This document shows, piece by piece, positions 1 to 7,692 of a stretch of 42,261 bases of DNA. The DNA comes from UBA2428 sp002343545 (GTDB lineage: Bacteria; Bdellovibrionota; UBA2428). Each line of letters opens with the position of its first letter. The stretch's first letter is position 1. The stretch covers positions 1-42,261 of the forward strand of contig CALFZE010000060.1 of assembly GCA_937952285.1 (NCBI GenBank), given 5' to 3'. The notes beneath the pieces were generated by a model. The model was given only the letters and a program-made list of their open reading frames with translations. It was not told the origin of the DNA and searched no databases. The translations under genes were made by a program, and so were the position numbers.

Positions 1-18
1 TTATGACACGAAGCTTCT

Positions 19-573
19 TTAAACCCAACTGGTCGCGATTTCGGGGTTCAGGTCAATCTGATTGTAGTGACGCATTTCAGTCACTTGATCGTTGTATCTA
101 CTAATATTTCGCTTAACCGTGGCAAGTTTTCGCTGCGTCGCTGCAGGCAATGTCGGCATAAGATTCAAGTTAGCTTCTAAATACGGCATGGTGAGCACCG
201 GAACAAAGGCCCCTGCGGGATTTGTGCTGTTTTGTTGATTCAAAGCCGCTAGGGCGCCCGCAATTCCTGGCGACGCCTTTAACGCTAACAGTGGTTGGAT
301 TGTGTCTTGAATGCTGATTACCGACGGATCCGAGGGGTTGTGCTTACCCAATTCAGAGTCCGTAAACTCAGCCAGCTGAAGGTCAAAAGTACCGACTTTA
401 AAGGCTACGGAAACAACGCCGGCAATAAGATGAAAGTGCAAATCCGAGATTTCTACTCGTAACCCCTTTACGAAGTCTTTGGAGTCGTTTCGGCGCGAAT
501 ACCAATTTGTTAGCAAGCTCGAAAAAAAGCCGATCACTCCACCTACAACTACTCCGACCAATTCATTGCTCAC
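19..573 (-). CDS. Hypothetical protein with one N-terminal membrane segment
   Basis: I do not recognise this 184-residue protein. It begins at a GTG codon; the only upstream ATG in view (around 590) soon hits a stop. Residues 5-20 are hydrophobic (VGVVVGGVIGFFSSLL) and are followed by a basic stretch (YSRRNDSK), which fits an inner-membrane anchor with the rest in the cytoplasm. The remainder is a mix of helical and polar sequence with no cysteines and no catalytic motif. Codon use is AT-richer than in the genes beyond the tRNA, which suggests it was acquired. It is transcribed away from the neighbouring four-helix-bundle gene. No function can be assigned. Confidence 0.65.
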   Translation of the reverse strand: MSNELVGVVVGGVIGFFSSLLTNWYSRRNDSKDFVKGLRVEISDLHFHLIAGVVSVAFKVGTFDLQLAEFTDSELGKHNPSDPSVISIQDTIQPLLALKASPGIAGALAALNQQNSTNPAGAFVPVLTMPYLEANLNLMPTLPAATQRKLATVKRNISRYNDQVTEMRHYNQIDLNPEIATSWV

Positions 574-674
574 CAGCTGGAATCTACCATATGCGAGCGG
601 TCGGACTCCGGTCTTCGAAGTGACGAGTTTCTAAAGAACCCTGCACCTGGCACGCGACTTGTAGCGGCCGGACC

Positions 675-1004
675 ATGACAACATTTCGTACGCTCGAACT
701 CGCCGTGGAATTCTATCGCCAAACTCAGACTCAAAAAGTTCCAACGCATTTGCGAGATCAGCTGGACCGAGCAGCGTCTTCCGTCTCTCTGAATCTGGCC
801 GAGGGGAATGCAAAGTTTTCCTTTAAGGACAAAGCGCGGATTTATCAGATTGCCTATGGATCTCTGCGCGAATCGCAAACGATCTTGCGTTTGGCTGGTC
901 TTCCGGGGGAGGAGATTGATGCGATTTCGAAGCATTTGGCTTCGAGTCTCTACCGGCTGATTGAATCTACTTTGGCTCGGAGCAAAGCGGGTTTGAATTC
1001 TTGA
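675..1004 (+). CDS. Four helix bundle protein (S23 / 23S rRNA intervening-sequence protein family)
   Basis: A 109-residue all-helical protein. The opening (FRTLELAVEFYRQT), the central LRDQLDRAASSVSLNLAEGN and the later YQIAYGSLRESQTIL follow the pattern of the 'four helix bundle protein' family, first noticed as an ORF inside 23S rRNA intervening sequences. Members form small homo-oligomers; their biochemical role is not established. The length is normal for the family. No rRNA gene is present here, so this is a free-standing copy, as is common in many phyla. It lies in the AT-richer stretch next to tRNA-Glu, so acquisition with an island is plausible. ATG 675 matches the usual family N terminus. 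Confidence 0.85.
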   Translation: MTTFRTLELAVEFYRQTQTQKVPTHLRDQLDRAASSVSLNLAEGNAKFSFKDKARIYQIAYGSLRESQTILRLAGLPGEEIDAISKHLASSLYRLIESTLARSKAGLNS

Positions 1005-1021
1005 ATTCGGGTTCGGGACTT

Positions 1022-1092
1022 GGATTCTAGTGTTCAGGTATTCATGTACGCGAATTTGCGAATGCATGAATTCTAGTATTCGTGAATTCTTG
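1022..1092. repeat. Degenerate ATTC/GAATTC-rich direct repeat
   Basis: Two imperfect 25-bp copies lie at 1022-1046 and 1068-1092, matching at about 19 of 25 positions; both carry ATTCTAGT then TTC. More GAATTC-type words occur at the end of the preceding gene (around 995-1010). The stretch is AT-rich and non-coding. It may be decayed repeat or insertion debris beside the tRNA; its role is unknown. Confidence 0.45.
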
Positions 1093-1096
1093 AGTG

Positions 1097-1116
1097 TTTT
1101 TGCCGGTTGGCAAAAA
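1097..1116. repeat. Perfect inverted repeat abutting the tRNA 3' end
   Basis: Two perfect 8-bp arms, TTTTTGCC and GGCAAAAA, flank the 4-base spacer GGTT. The repeat ends one base from the CCA end of tRNA-Glu. The T's precede rather than follow the stem on either strand, so it is not a standard intrinsic terminator. It could help end the tRNA transcript or belong to a recombination site. Confidence 0.55.
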
Positions 1117-1117
1117 T

Positions 1118-1193
1118 TGGCGTCCCCACGGGGATTCGAACCCCGGTCGCCTCCGTGAAAGGGAGGTGTCCTAGGCCTCTAGACGATGAGGAC
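1118..1193 (-). tRNA. tRNA-Glu (anticodon TTC)
   Basis: The reverse complement folds as a 76-base cloverleaf. The acceptor stem pairs GTCCTCA with TGGGGAC, the D arm contains CGTCTAGAGGCCTAGG, the anticodon loop is CTTTCAC (TTC, Glu), and the T arm holds GGTTCGAATCC. The discriminator is G and the CCA end is encoded (1118-1120). It closely resembles enterobacterial tRNA-Glu. On the minus strand a TATAGGATAC box around 1211-1222 is a possible -10 element, but no clear -35 is visible. The base composition changes at its 3' side, which is typical of integration at a tRNA. Confidence 0.95.
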
Positions 1194-1299
1194 GCTCTAA
1201 AGGCAGGACCGATGTATCCTATATTCCTGGGCCCAAATCTAGCCCCCCGCGCACGAATCTTGAAAAATTTTTCGCCGTTCCGAATTCGCGCTTCCACGC

Positions 1300-1313
1300 G
1301 GGGCTTAAGCCCC
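1300..1313. repeat. 14-bp perfect palindrome GGGGCTTAAGCCCC followed by T-run
   Basis: A perfect palindrome followed five bases later on the plus strand by six T's (1319-1324). This resembles a terminator, but no plus-strand gene is seen upstream; the region to its left holds only the minus-strand tRNA. It may instead be an operator for the gene starting at 1348, or insulate it from the left side. Confidence 0.4.
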
Positions 1314-1347
1314 TAAGATTTTTTGGGAAATTTTCCGATACGCCCTT

Positions 1348-2496
1348 GTGGGCCTTTTCTTTCGAATCCTCGGCGTTGGCGTCCTCGCGGCCGCCCTTCT
1401 CGAAGCCCAAGCGGGCGAGGCGACCTTCGGCGCCGAGTTCACCTTCACGAACCCGGCCCTGCTCTCGAGTCCCTACGCGCAGGACTACCAAAAGTACCCC
1501 GAGAACCTGACGGCCCGTAACGAGATGGCCTCGATCCTCATGCAGCGATGCGCGGACTCCGGCGGCTGCCACGTGGAGGCCATCCAACGCGAAGACGGCA
1601 TGGTCGATGCCTACCGCGTGATCTACTCCGACGGCTGGTGGTTCCAGATCGCGACGGACCCTTCGGTCGTCGAAGTCCAAACGATGCCCACGACCGCGGA
1701 GCGCTTTGCGCAGCTGCGCGCGCGCCTGGAATCCGACATCTTCGGCGTCGCCGCGCAAGCGGGGCTCAAACCCCACGCCACGACGGGCGGCGGCCACATC
1801 CACATCGGGGCGGCCTCGGCCTTCGACGGCGACGTGCGGCTCTTCCGCGACTTCATCGTGGATCTCGTGAACAACGCCGAGCTCACGAACGGAATTTTCG
1901 GCGGGAACGAAGACAACTCCCCCACGATCGACGCCCTCACGCCCGAACAACAGCGGGCCTTCGAGAAACTCGTCGCCGAAACCGACGCCGGGCGCGTGCC
2001 CGACATCCCGACCTTCGCGAAACGCCTCCAGACCGAGGTCTACTACGCCACGCCGGGCGGCAAGCCGCCGGCCGAAAAGTACCAAGCCCTGAACGTCGTA
2101 CGCCTCGTGAGCGAGCTCTTTGCCGAGGACCAACGCACGCTCGAGCTGCGGGCCATCAATCCGCAGGCAAGCTTCGAAGACTTCTTGCTGCAAACGCGGC
2201 TCTTCCAAGCCCGTCTTGACCACCTGAAAGCCTCCGACCAGCGCGTTCCGCTCAAGATCCCCAAGGTCCTCCAGCGCGGCCACAACCGCACGGATCGCTT
2301 CCTGCGCTACGTCGCCGAAAGCGGCCTCGATTGGGAACCCTACGCCCGGTGGCTGCCCGGGTCCGAGCGCCCCTACGCCGACCGGATGTGGAAAAAGTTC
2401 CTGCGCGAGAACCCGAGCCACGTCCCCCGAGGACTGCCGCCCGTCTTGCCAAGCGCTCCGGCCACGTGCACCGAGATCCTCGGGCAGCTTTTGTAG
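1348..2496 (+). CDS. Exported amidoligase-like protein (glutamine-synthetase-fold COOH-NH2 ligase family, tentative)
   Basis: The 382-residue product starts at GTG. Residues 1-22 (GLFFRILGVGVLAAALLEAQA) form a signal peptide. Three later features resemble the Amidoligase_2 family: an early FGAEFTF (Glu at about 30) like the Gx-E-E metal site, GGGHIHIG at 147-154 (family GxHxH), and TLELRAINP at 264-272 like the family's EFR motif, followed by an amphipathic helix. If so, the fold is that of ATP-dependent amide-bond ligases. An export signal is odd for an ATP-using enzyme, so it may be a binding or non-ATP derivative, or the true start may lie elsewhere. The family call rests on motif memory only. 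Confidence 0.6.
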   Translation: MGLFFRILGVGVLAAALLEAQAGEATFGAEFTFTNPALLSSPYAQDYQKYPENLTARNEMASILMQRCADSGGCHVEAIQREDGMVDAYRVIYSDGWWFQIATDPSVVEVQTMPTTAERFAQLRARLESDIFGVAAQAGLKPHATTGGGHIHIGAASAFDGDVRLFRDFIVDLVNNAELTNGIFGGNEDNSPTIDALTPEQQRAFEKLVAETDAGRVPDIPTFAKRLQTEVYYATPGGKPPAEKYQALNVVRLVSELFAEDQRTLELRAINPQASFEDFLLQTRLFQARLDHLKASDQRVPLKIPKVLQRGHNRTDRFLRYVAESGLDWEPYARWLPGSERPYADRMWKKFLRENPSHVPRGLPPVLPSAPATCTEILGQLL

Positions 2497-2584
2497 CCCT
2501 CATCCAGGGCCGTCTACGCCGCTTGAAACTGTCCCAAATTTAGCCTTGCGCCGCCCTTGGAAGCTGCTTAGTTTCCACAGACTT

Positions 2585-5437
2585 ATGGCAAAATCCGGCT
2601 TCCAGCTCCCGAAGGCTCCCGCAACGCCGTCCAAAGAGACCCTCGAGCGTCTCTTCAAGGTCATCCAAACGCATGCGATGACGATGATCTATCTCGCGAA
2701 CCATCGCGAGGACGTGCAGAAGGGCGACCCCAAAGTCGGCGGCCATCCCTCGGCCTGCAGCTCGGCGCTGCACTTGCTCTCGACGCTGCACTTGGCCTCG
2801 CGCCAGCCGCAAGATTTCATGGCGGTGAAGCCCCACGCCTCGCCCGTCGATCACACGAACCACTACCTCATGCGCCTTTTCGCCGAAGCCGGCGGCGAGC
2901 GCATGTCGGACGAGCGCGCGCGCATCGCCATGCGCAACCTGCGCCACTTCTCGCCCAAGGGCGAACCCGTGCTGCAGAGCTACCACTCGGCCTACGACCC
3001 GGATCACTGGAACTTCTTGCCGTCCGGCTCGGTCGGCATCCCGCCCGTAAACGCCGCTTACCTCGCGCACGCCTTCCGCATGGCCGCTTCGCACGGACAT
3101 AACGTGCCGACGGACGCGCACTTCTGGTGCCTCATGGGCGACTCCGAGTACCGCGAAGGCTCGCTCATGGAAGTCCTCCCCGAAGTCGCCGAACGCGGCC
3201 TCGGTAACGTCACGTGGATCGTCGACTACAACCGTCAGTCGCTCGACGGCCACCGCATCCTGAACGAAGAAGCCCTGGGCGGCAAAGACAACGATCGCAT
3301 CGACCGCGTCGCGCACGCCTCGGGTTGGGACACGCTGCAACTTCGCCACGGTCGCTTCCGTCAAAGCGTTTTTGAGGCGAGCGCGCAGGGCGAAGCTCTC
3401 CGCAACGTGCTCGAGAACGCCCTGCCCGACTACGAATTCCAGTCGCTGCTCTCGAAGCGCGACCCCAAGACGATCGTCGAGGCCATCGGCCGCTACGACC
3501 AAGACGCGGCCAAAGCCCTGCGCGAGCTCCAATCCGACGACCTCGTACGCTTCCTGCGCGACCTCGGCGGCCACGACACGGACGTCATCCTGGACGCCTA
3601 CGCCTCGGCCCGCAAGGATCCCGACAAGCCCATGCTCATCGTGGCGCACACCGTGAAGGGCTGGGGACTCCGCTGCGAAGCCCAATCGGCCAACCACTCG
3701 GCCATGCTCACCGAAGAGGAAGTGCGCGAGCTCCGCGCGAACGTGGGCCTCGAAAGCGCCGACCTCACGAGCTTCGAGCACTTCGCCCCGCAATCCCCCG
3801 AAGGTCACTACCTTAAGGCGCGCGGCGAATGGTTCTGGAACGGCATCCAATCCCTCAAGTCGCTCAAGCAAGAGAACCTGGGCAAGCTGCGCGAAGTCTA
3901 CGAACTGAGCGGCGGCGCCAAGGGCACCCCGGCCGACACGGGCATCAATCTCAAGCTCCTGCCGATCGCGCACACGCAGTGGATGCTCGGCCAGATCACG
4001 GCCAAGCTCGTGCGCATTTCCGAGACGCCGCTCAAGGACGCCGAAGTGCAAGAGCCGCGTAAGCCGCTCAGCGAGACCGAGAAGAAGCTGAAGGCCGCCG
4101 CCTCGATGCTCGTCACGATGGCACCCGACGTGGGCACCTCGACGAACCTCAATAGCTCGATGGACGGCCGCATCTACGGTCCCGAGTCCGAGGACTTCGA
4201 AGAAGAGTACGGCGTGAAGGACGCCAAGTCCCCCGACATCGTGCCGCACGAATCGCCCTTCTCGCGCCACATCCGCTTCGACATCGCCGAAGGCAACGCG
4301 ATGAGCTGCCTCGGGTCCTACGCCAAGATGGGCGATTACGTGGGCGTGCCCTTCCTGCCCATCATGACGGTCTACGACTTCTTCCTGAAGCGCGCCCTCG
4401 ACCAACTTTTCTACAACGCCTACTGGGGCGGCAGCTTTATCGCCGTCGGTACCCCGGCCGGCATCACGCTCGCGCCCGAAGGCGCGCAGCACTGCTGGAA
4501 GAGCGACATCCAGATCGCGAACCTCGTGACGTGGGAACCGGCTTACTGCTTGGAGCTCGACTGGATCCTGACGGAATCGGCTCGCCGCCACGTGCTCGCC
4601 GCGCTCGGCGACAAGGACGCGATCAAGGGTCGCTCGGGCGTGCTCGTCCGCGGCGTCACCCGCGCCCTCGACCAAAAGGAGATGCTCAAGCGTCTTAAGA
4701 CGGCCGCGCGCTTCCAAGGCAAGTCGGACGAAGAGATCCTCGAGACGACGCGCAAGGACTGTTTGGAGGGCGGCTGGTACGTGGTCGACCACCGCGGCAA
4801 GCCGGGCTACCGCCCCTCCGAGAACGTCGTGCATATCTTCTCGATGGGCGCGATGATCACCGAGGCCCTCGCGGCCTCGGACGAGCTCTTGAAGGAAGGC
4901 CTCTTCGCGAACGTCATCCAAGTCAGCTCGCCGGATTTGCTCGCGGGTAACTTGGCCGACGAGAACGGCTACCGCCACCTGCGCCAAGGTCTCGGCGTGA
5001 CGGGCGATCTTTTCTTGCAGCTCAAGGAAAGCACGGCCGCCGCGAAGGCGAACGGCAACGGAGCCGCCGCCTCGTACCCGCCCGCGGTCTTCGGACCCAA
5101 GCCTTTTGAGCGCGTGACGGCCGACGCCGCCGGCGCGGCCCGTCTACTCACGCTGGGCGGCCGACGCATTCCGATCGTGAGCGTTCACGACGGCGAGCCC
5201 GGCTTGCTCGACAACCTGGGCTCGATCGTGGGCACGCTGCAGACGGCGCTCGCCGTGCGTAAGCATTCGCGCTCGGGTCGCCCCGTGGACATCTACGCTT
5301 ACCACCACGTGGACGGCGCTTCGGTCGCGAAAGCCTCGCGCGAGGCGCTCGAGCGCAGCGCCTTCACGGGCACGCAGGTCGAGCTGCCGGGCGCCCCGGC
5401 GGCGCACCCAACGGAAGCCGGCGCCGCGCACGCTTAG
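2585..5437 (+). CDS. aceE: AceE-type homodimeric pyruvate dehydrogenase E1 component
   Basis: A 950-residue thiamine-diphosphate enzyme of the single-chain AceE class, which decarboxylates pyruvate and acetylates the lipoyl group of E2 to feed acetyl-CoA synthesis. The TPP/Mg motif reads GDSE at 185-188 and ends with DYNRQSLDG from 214, in place of the usual GDG...N. Other transketolase-type hallmarks include KVGGHPSAC near the N terminus, VAHTVKGWG, and EGNAMSCLGSYAKMG in the pyrimidine-binding half. The C-terminal YHHVDGASV parallels the end of E. coli AceE. An Ala/Asn/Gly linker (about 820-840) precedes the last domain. ATG 2585 is preferred to the upstream TTG at 2546. No E2 or E3 gene is adjacent. 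Confidence 0.88.
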   Translation: MAKSGFQLPKAPATPSKETLERLFKVIQTHAMTMIYLANHREDVQKGDPKVGGHPSACSSALHLLSTLHLASRQPQDFMAVKPHASPVDHTNHYLMRLFAEAGGERMSDERARIAMRNLRHFSPKGEPVLQSYHSAYDPDHWNFLPSGSVGIPPVNAAYLAHAFRMAASHGHNVPTDAHFWCLMGDSEYREGSLMEVLPEVAERGLGNVTWIVDYNRQSLDGHRILNEEALGGKDNDRIDRVAHASGWDTLQLRHGRFRQSVFEASAQGEALRNVLENALPDYEFQSLLSKRDPKTIVEAIGRYDQDAAKALRELQSDDLVRFLRDLGGHDTDVILDAYASARKDPDKPMLIVAHTVKGWGLRCEAQSANHSAMLTEEEVRELRANVGLESADLTSFEHFAPQSPEGHYLKARGEWFWNGIQSLKSLKQENLGKLREVYELSGGAKGTPADTGINLKLLPIAHTQWMLGQITAKLVRISETPLKDAEVQEPRKPLSETEKKLKAAASMLVTMAPDVGTSTNLNSSMDGRIYGPESEDFEEEYGVKDAKSPDIVPHESPFSRHIRFDIAEGNAMSCLGSYAKMGDYVGVPFLPIMTVYDFFLKRALDQLFYNAYWGGSFIAVGTPAGITLAPEGAQHCWKSDIQIANLVTWEPAYCLELDWILTESARRHVLAALGDKDAIKGRSGVLVRGVTRALDQKEMLKRLKTAARFQGKSDEEILETTRKDCLEGGWYVVDHRGKPGYRPSENVVHIFSMGAMITEALAASDELLKEGLFANVIQVSSPDLLAGNLADENGYRHLRQGLGVTGDLFLQLKESTAAAKANGNGAAASYPPAVFGPKPFERVTADAAGAARLLTLGGRRIPIVSVHDGEPGLLDNLGSIVGTLQTALAVRKHSRSGRPVDIYAYHHVDGASVAKASREALERSAFTGTQVELPGAPAAHPTEAGAAHA

Positions 5438-5449
5438 AGCGCGACCGCT

Positions 5450-6532
5450 TTAGCGACGGGGATAGGCGAGACGCCGATCGCGACGACGGCGCTCGGCCTC
5501 GTCGCGTTTTTGTTGCTCTTCGGCGGCCAGCAGGCGCGGACGAACGCGCTTCCATTCCTCGGTCCACCACGACGCCTTCCACGTGCGCTCGGCGAGCTGG
5601 GCTTGGCCGCGCGCGTTCGGGTGGAAGCAGTCGATGCTGAGGTCATCGGCCGAGAAACGCGCCTGATAAGTGTCGGGCGCGAAGCGGATGCGATCGCCGA
5701 AGTTGCGGCGACGCGACTCGACGATATCGCGCAAGACCTCGTTGTACTCGACGACGCGGCGGGCGACCCGGCGACGGTCTTCGGGGTCCGTCAGGAGCGT
5801 GAGCGTGTCACAGAACTTGACGGCCTTCCAGAGCTGCTCGCACTTGACCCCCCAGTAGAGACGGGCGTCGCGCGCGACTTCGCGCAGGATCTCGATGTTA
5901 GGGAGCGCGCTCACGACCAGTCGCGAACGCGGGCTGCGCAGCAGAACCTCATCCACGACGCGCGTGACGTTCGCGTAGTAGGTGCGCGGCGAGATCATCT
6001 GGTCGACCCGGTCCATGCACACGTCGTTCGCGCCGATCATGAGCGTGACGTAGTCCGGAAAGGCCTGCCCGAGCGTGCGCGCGCTCCAGTCCGTCATGCT
6101 GCGAATCTGTTTGGCGACCATGTCGCCGCTCTCCGCCCCAGAGATCGCGGCGTTCATCGTGGGCAGCGCGCCGCGGTCGAGCCCGTGCAGCTTGGCCAAA
6201 CGGAAACCGTGGCTCTCGACGCGACGATGCTTGTCGAAGCCCGCGGCCCAGCTGAGCTTGCGGGCCTCGACGTTGTCGAAGTTACGCGTGATCCCGAAGG
6301 CGAGCGCGCGCAGAGCGACGAGAAGCTCGGTCCAGGGGAGCACGAAGTCTTGGCGCCGGAACATCGCGAGCGCGCCAGCCGTCATGCTGTCGCCGAAGGC
6401 CCCGATCGACGCGGGAAGCGTTACCCGGGCTTTCGGGTCGGAGTGTTCGGCGAGCGCCCGTGCTTCGACCGAAAGCCCGGCTAACGCGAGCACGATGGCG
6501 AGGCGGGATTTCGCGGTAAAACGCAAAAGCAT
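5450..6532 (-). CDS. Exported SGNH/GDSL-family hydrolase
   Basis: A 360-residue protein with an N-terminal signal peptide (MLLRFTAKSRLAIVLALAGL, cleavage near ARA). It has the SGNH catalytic blocks in order: GDS at 47-49 (nucleophile Ser49), a block-II Gly in SGAESGDMV, GAND at 167-170, and DxxH as D301-C-F-H304. Such enzymes are periplasmic or outer esterases/lipases; the substrate cannot be read from sequence. The YxxxV spacing and a phospholipase-B-like 'MIGANDVC' are compatible with lipid or ester substrates. The C terminus is strongly basic and charged (RDEAERRRRDRR). ATG 6532 was chosen because it directly begins the signal peptide. It follows the Cys-rich gene with 66 bases between and converges with aceE. 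Confidence 0.85.
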   Translation of the reverse strand: MLLRFTAKSRLAIVLALAGLSVEARALAEHSDPKARVTLPASIGAFGDSMTAGALAMFRRQDFVLPWTELLVALRALAFGITRNFDNVEARKLSWAAGFDKHRRVESHGFRLAKLHGLDRGALPTMNAAISGAESGDMVAKQIRSMTDWSARTLGQAFPDYVTLMIGANDVCMDRVDQMISPRTYYANVTRVVDEVLLRSPRSRLVVSALPNIEILREVARDARLYWGVKCEQLWKAVKFCDTLTLLTDPEDRRRVARRVVEYNEVLRDIVESRRRNFGDRIRFAPDTYQARFSADDLSIDCFHPNARGQAQLAERTWKASWWTEEWKRVRPRLLAAEEQQKRDEAERRRRDRRLAYPRR

Positions 6533-6598
6533 TCTGGATCCAGGATCTCGTCTCGACCCGCGCCCGCGAAGCCCGCGCGACGTCAAAAAATCGATACG

Positions 6599-7681
6599 TT
6601 ACTCGGCCCCGTGCGGCGTGGGCCAACGATCCGCTTCGTCCTCGGAGAGCAGCCGAAAGCCCGCCGCACTCGCCGTTCCGACGCAACGAAAAGTCCGCAG
6701 CAGCGCGCTGGGAGCCTTCTCGCGACAGTAGTGCACGGTGTTTCGCTCCGCGAATCGCTCCGACTTGAGATGATCGAACTGTTTGGAGCCGTTCACCTTA
6801 GCGATCCACGCCTTGCAATAACCCGCGCTCTCCCCACATTCCGGGAGTCGCAGCTTCGACCAACCCACGACTTCGCCTTGGCCCGACGCCTGGCACTGAA
6901 AGACCCCGCACGCCGCCGGTTTGGACAGACGGCAAGCGAAGCTTTCTTCCCCCGTGGCGCAAAGCTCCGCCCCCGTGGCCCGCCGATCCTCGCACGTGGG
7001 CATCTGCCAAGAGACCGCGGTCACGTCGACCGGATCGGAGCCACCCGGCGCTTTCTCGCGCAGGGCCCGCTGTTCGCCATTACGGATCTCGCAAAGCCCC
7101 ATCAGTTGCCCCGCCGAGAGACCGGGATTCTCCCACCACGGAAGATAGGGCGAGCCGTCGAGTAAATCCTTCGCCGGTACGGTCAGGATATCGATGTTGG
7201 TCGGAAGCTTGCCCGCGCCGTCGCAAACCGGATTTCTCTCTTCGAGCGCGAGGCAAAGCGCGTCGCGGGACTCACGCGGGGGTACCCAGGGATCCGTCGT
7301 CACCGTCCCCGACACCGACGCCGTCCAGCACTGTTTCGCCGATGGGCGTTTGCGAATCTGCGGGTCGACCATGCAGTACAGAGCCCGACCGTCTCCGAGC
7401 GGCTGACGAATGACGTTCATCGCGTGGCCGTAGGGCGACGTCACTTTGCCGGCCCGCCGCCGAACCACGAGCCCGGCGCAGTCCTGGCTGCCGTAGCTTT
7501 CGCAGAGACTCAACGAGTGGTGATAGCAATGGTAGCCCGTGCAGTACCCCGGTTGCGGGGACTTGGGCATGAAGCGATTCGAGATCAGGTCGAGCGCATC
7601 CGCTTTTTTAAGCACGGCGGCGTCGGCGCCTGCGGCGCCCAAAAGCGCCGCCCACGCGATGAAATGGAGAGTATGCGCCAC
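6599..7681 (-). CDS. Cysteine-rich exported protein of unknown function
   Basis: A 360-residue product starting at GTG, 11 bases after the upstream M16 gene ends, so probably in the same transcript. Residues 1-21 (AHTLHFIAWAALLGAAGADA) form a signal peptide. The mature part holds about 19 cysteines, many in short clusters (YCTGYHCYHH, LCATGEESFAC, ACGVFQCQ), implying a disulphide-bonded extracytoplasmic protein. Tryptophans and prolines are frequent. I recognise no catalytic motif or known domain. Its position between an M16 pair and a GDSL hydrolase suggests an envelope role, but that is inference only. Confidence 0.75.
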   Translation of the reverse strand: MAHTLHFIAWAALLGAAGADAAVLKKADALDLISNRFMPKSPQPGYCTGYHCYHHSLSLCESYGSQDCAGLVVRRRAGKVTSPYGHAMNVIRQPLGDGRALYCMVDPQIRKRPSAKQCWTASVSGTVTTDPWVPPRESRDALCLALEERNPVCDGAGKLPTNIDILTVPAKDLLDGSPYLPWWENPGLSAGQLMGLCEIRNGEQRALREKAPGGSDPVDVTAVSWQMPTCEDRRATGAELCATGEESFACRLSKPAACGVFQCQASGQGEVVGWSKLRLPECGESAGYCKAWIAKVNGSKQFDHLKSERFAERNTVHYCREKAPSALLRTFRCVGTASAAGFRLLSEDEADRWPTPHGAE

Positions 7682-7692
7682 CGATCGCGCCC

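Noticed and set aside
2540..4987. 815-codon minus-strand frame opposite aceE
   Set aside because: AceE motifs and codon pattern fix the plus strand; the opposite frame is a high-GC shadow.
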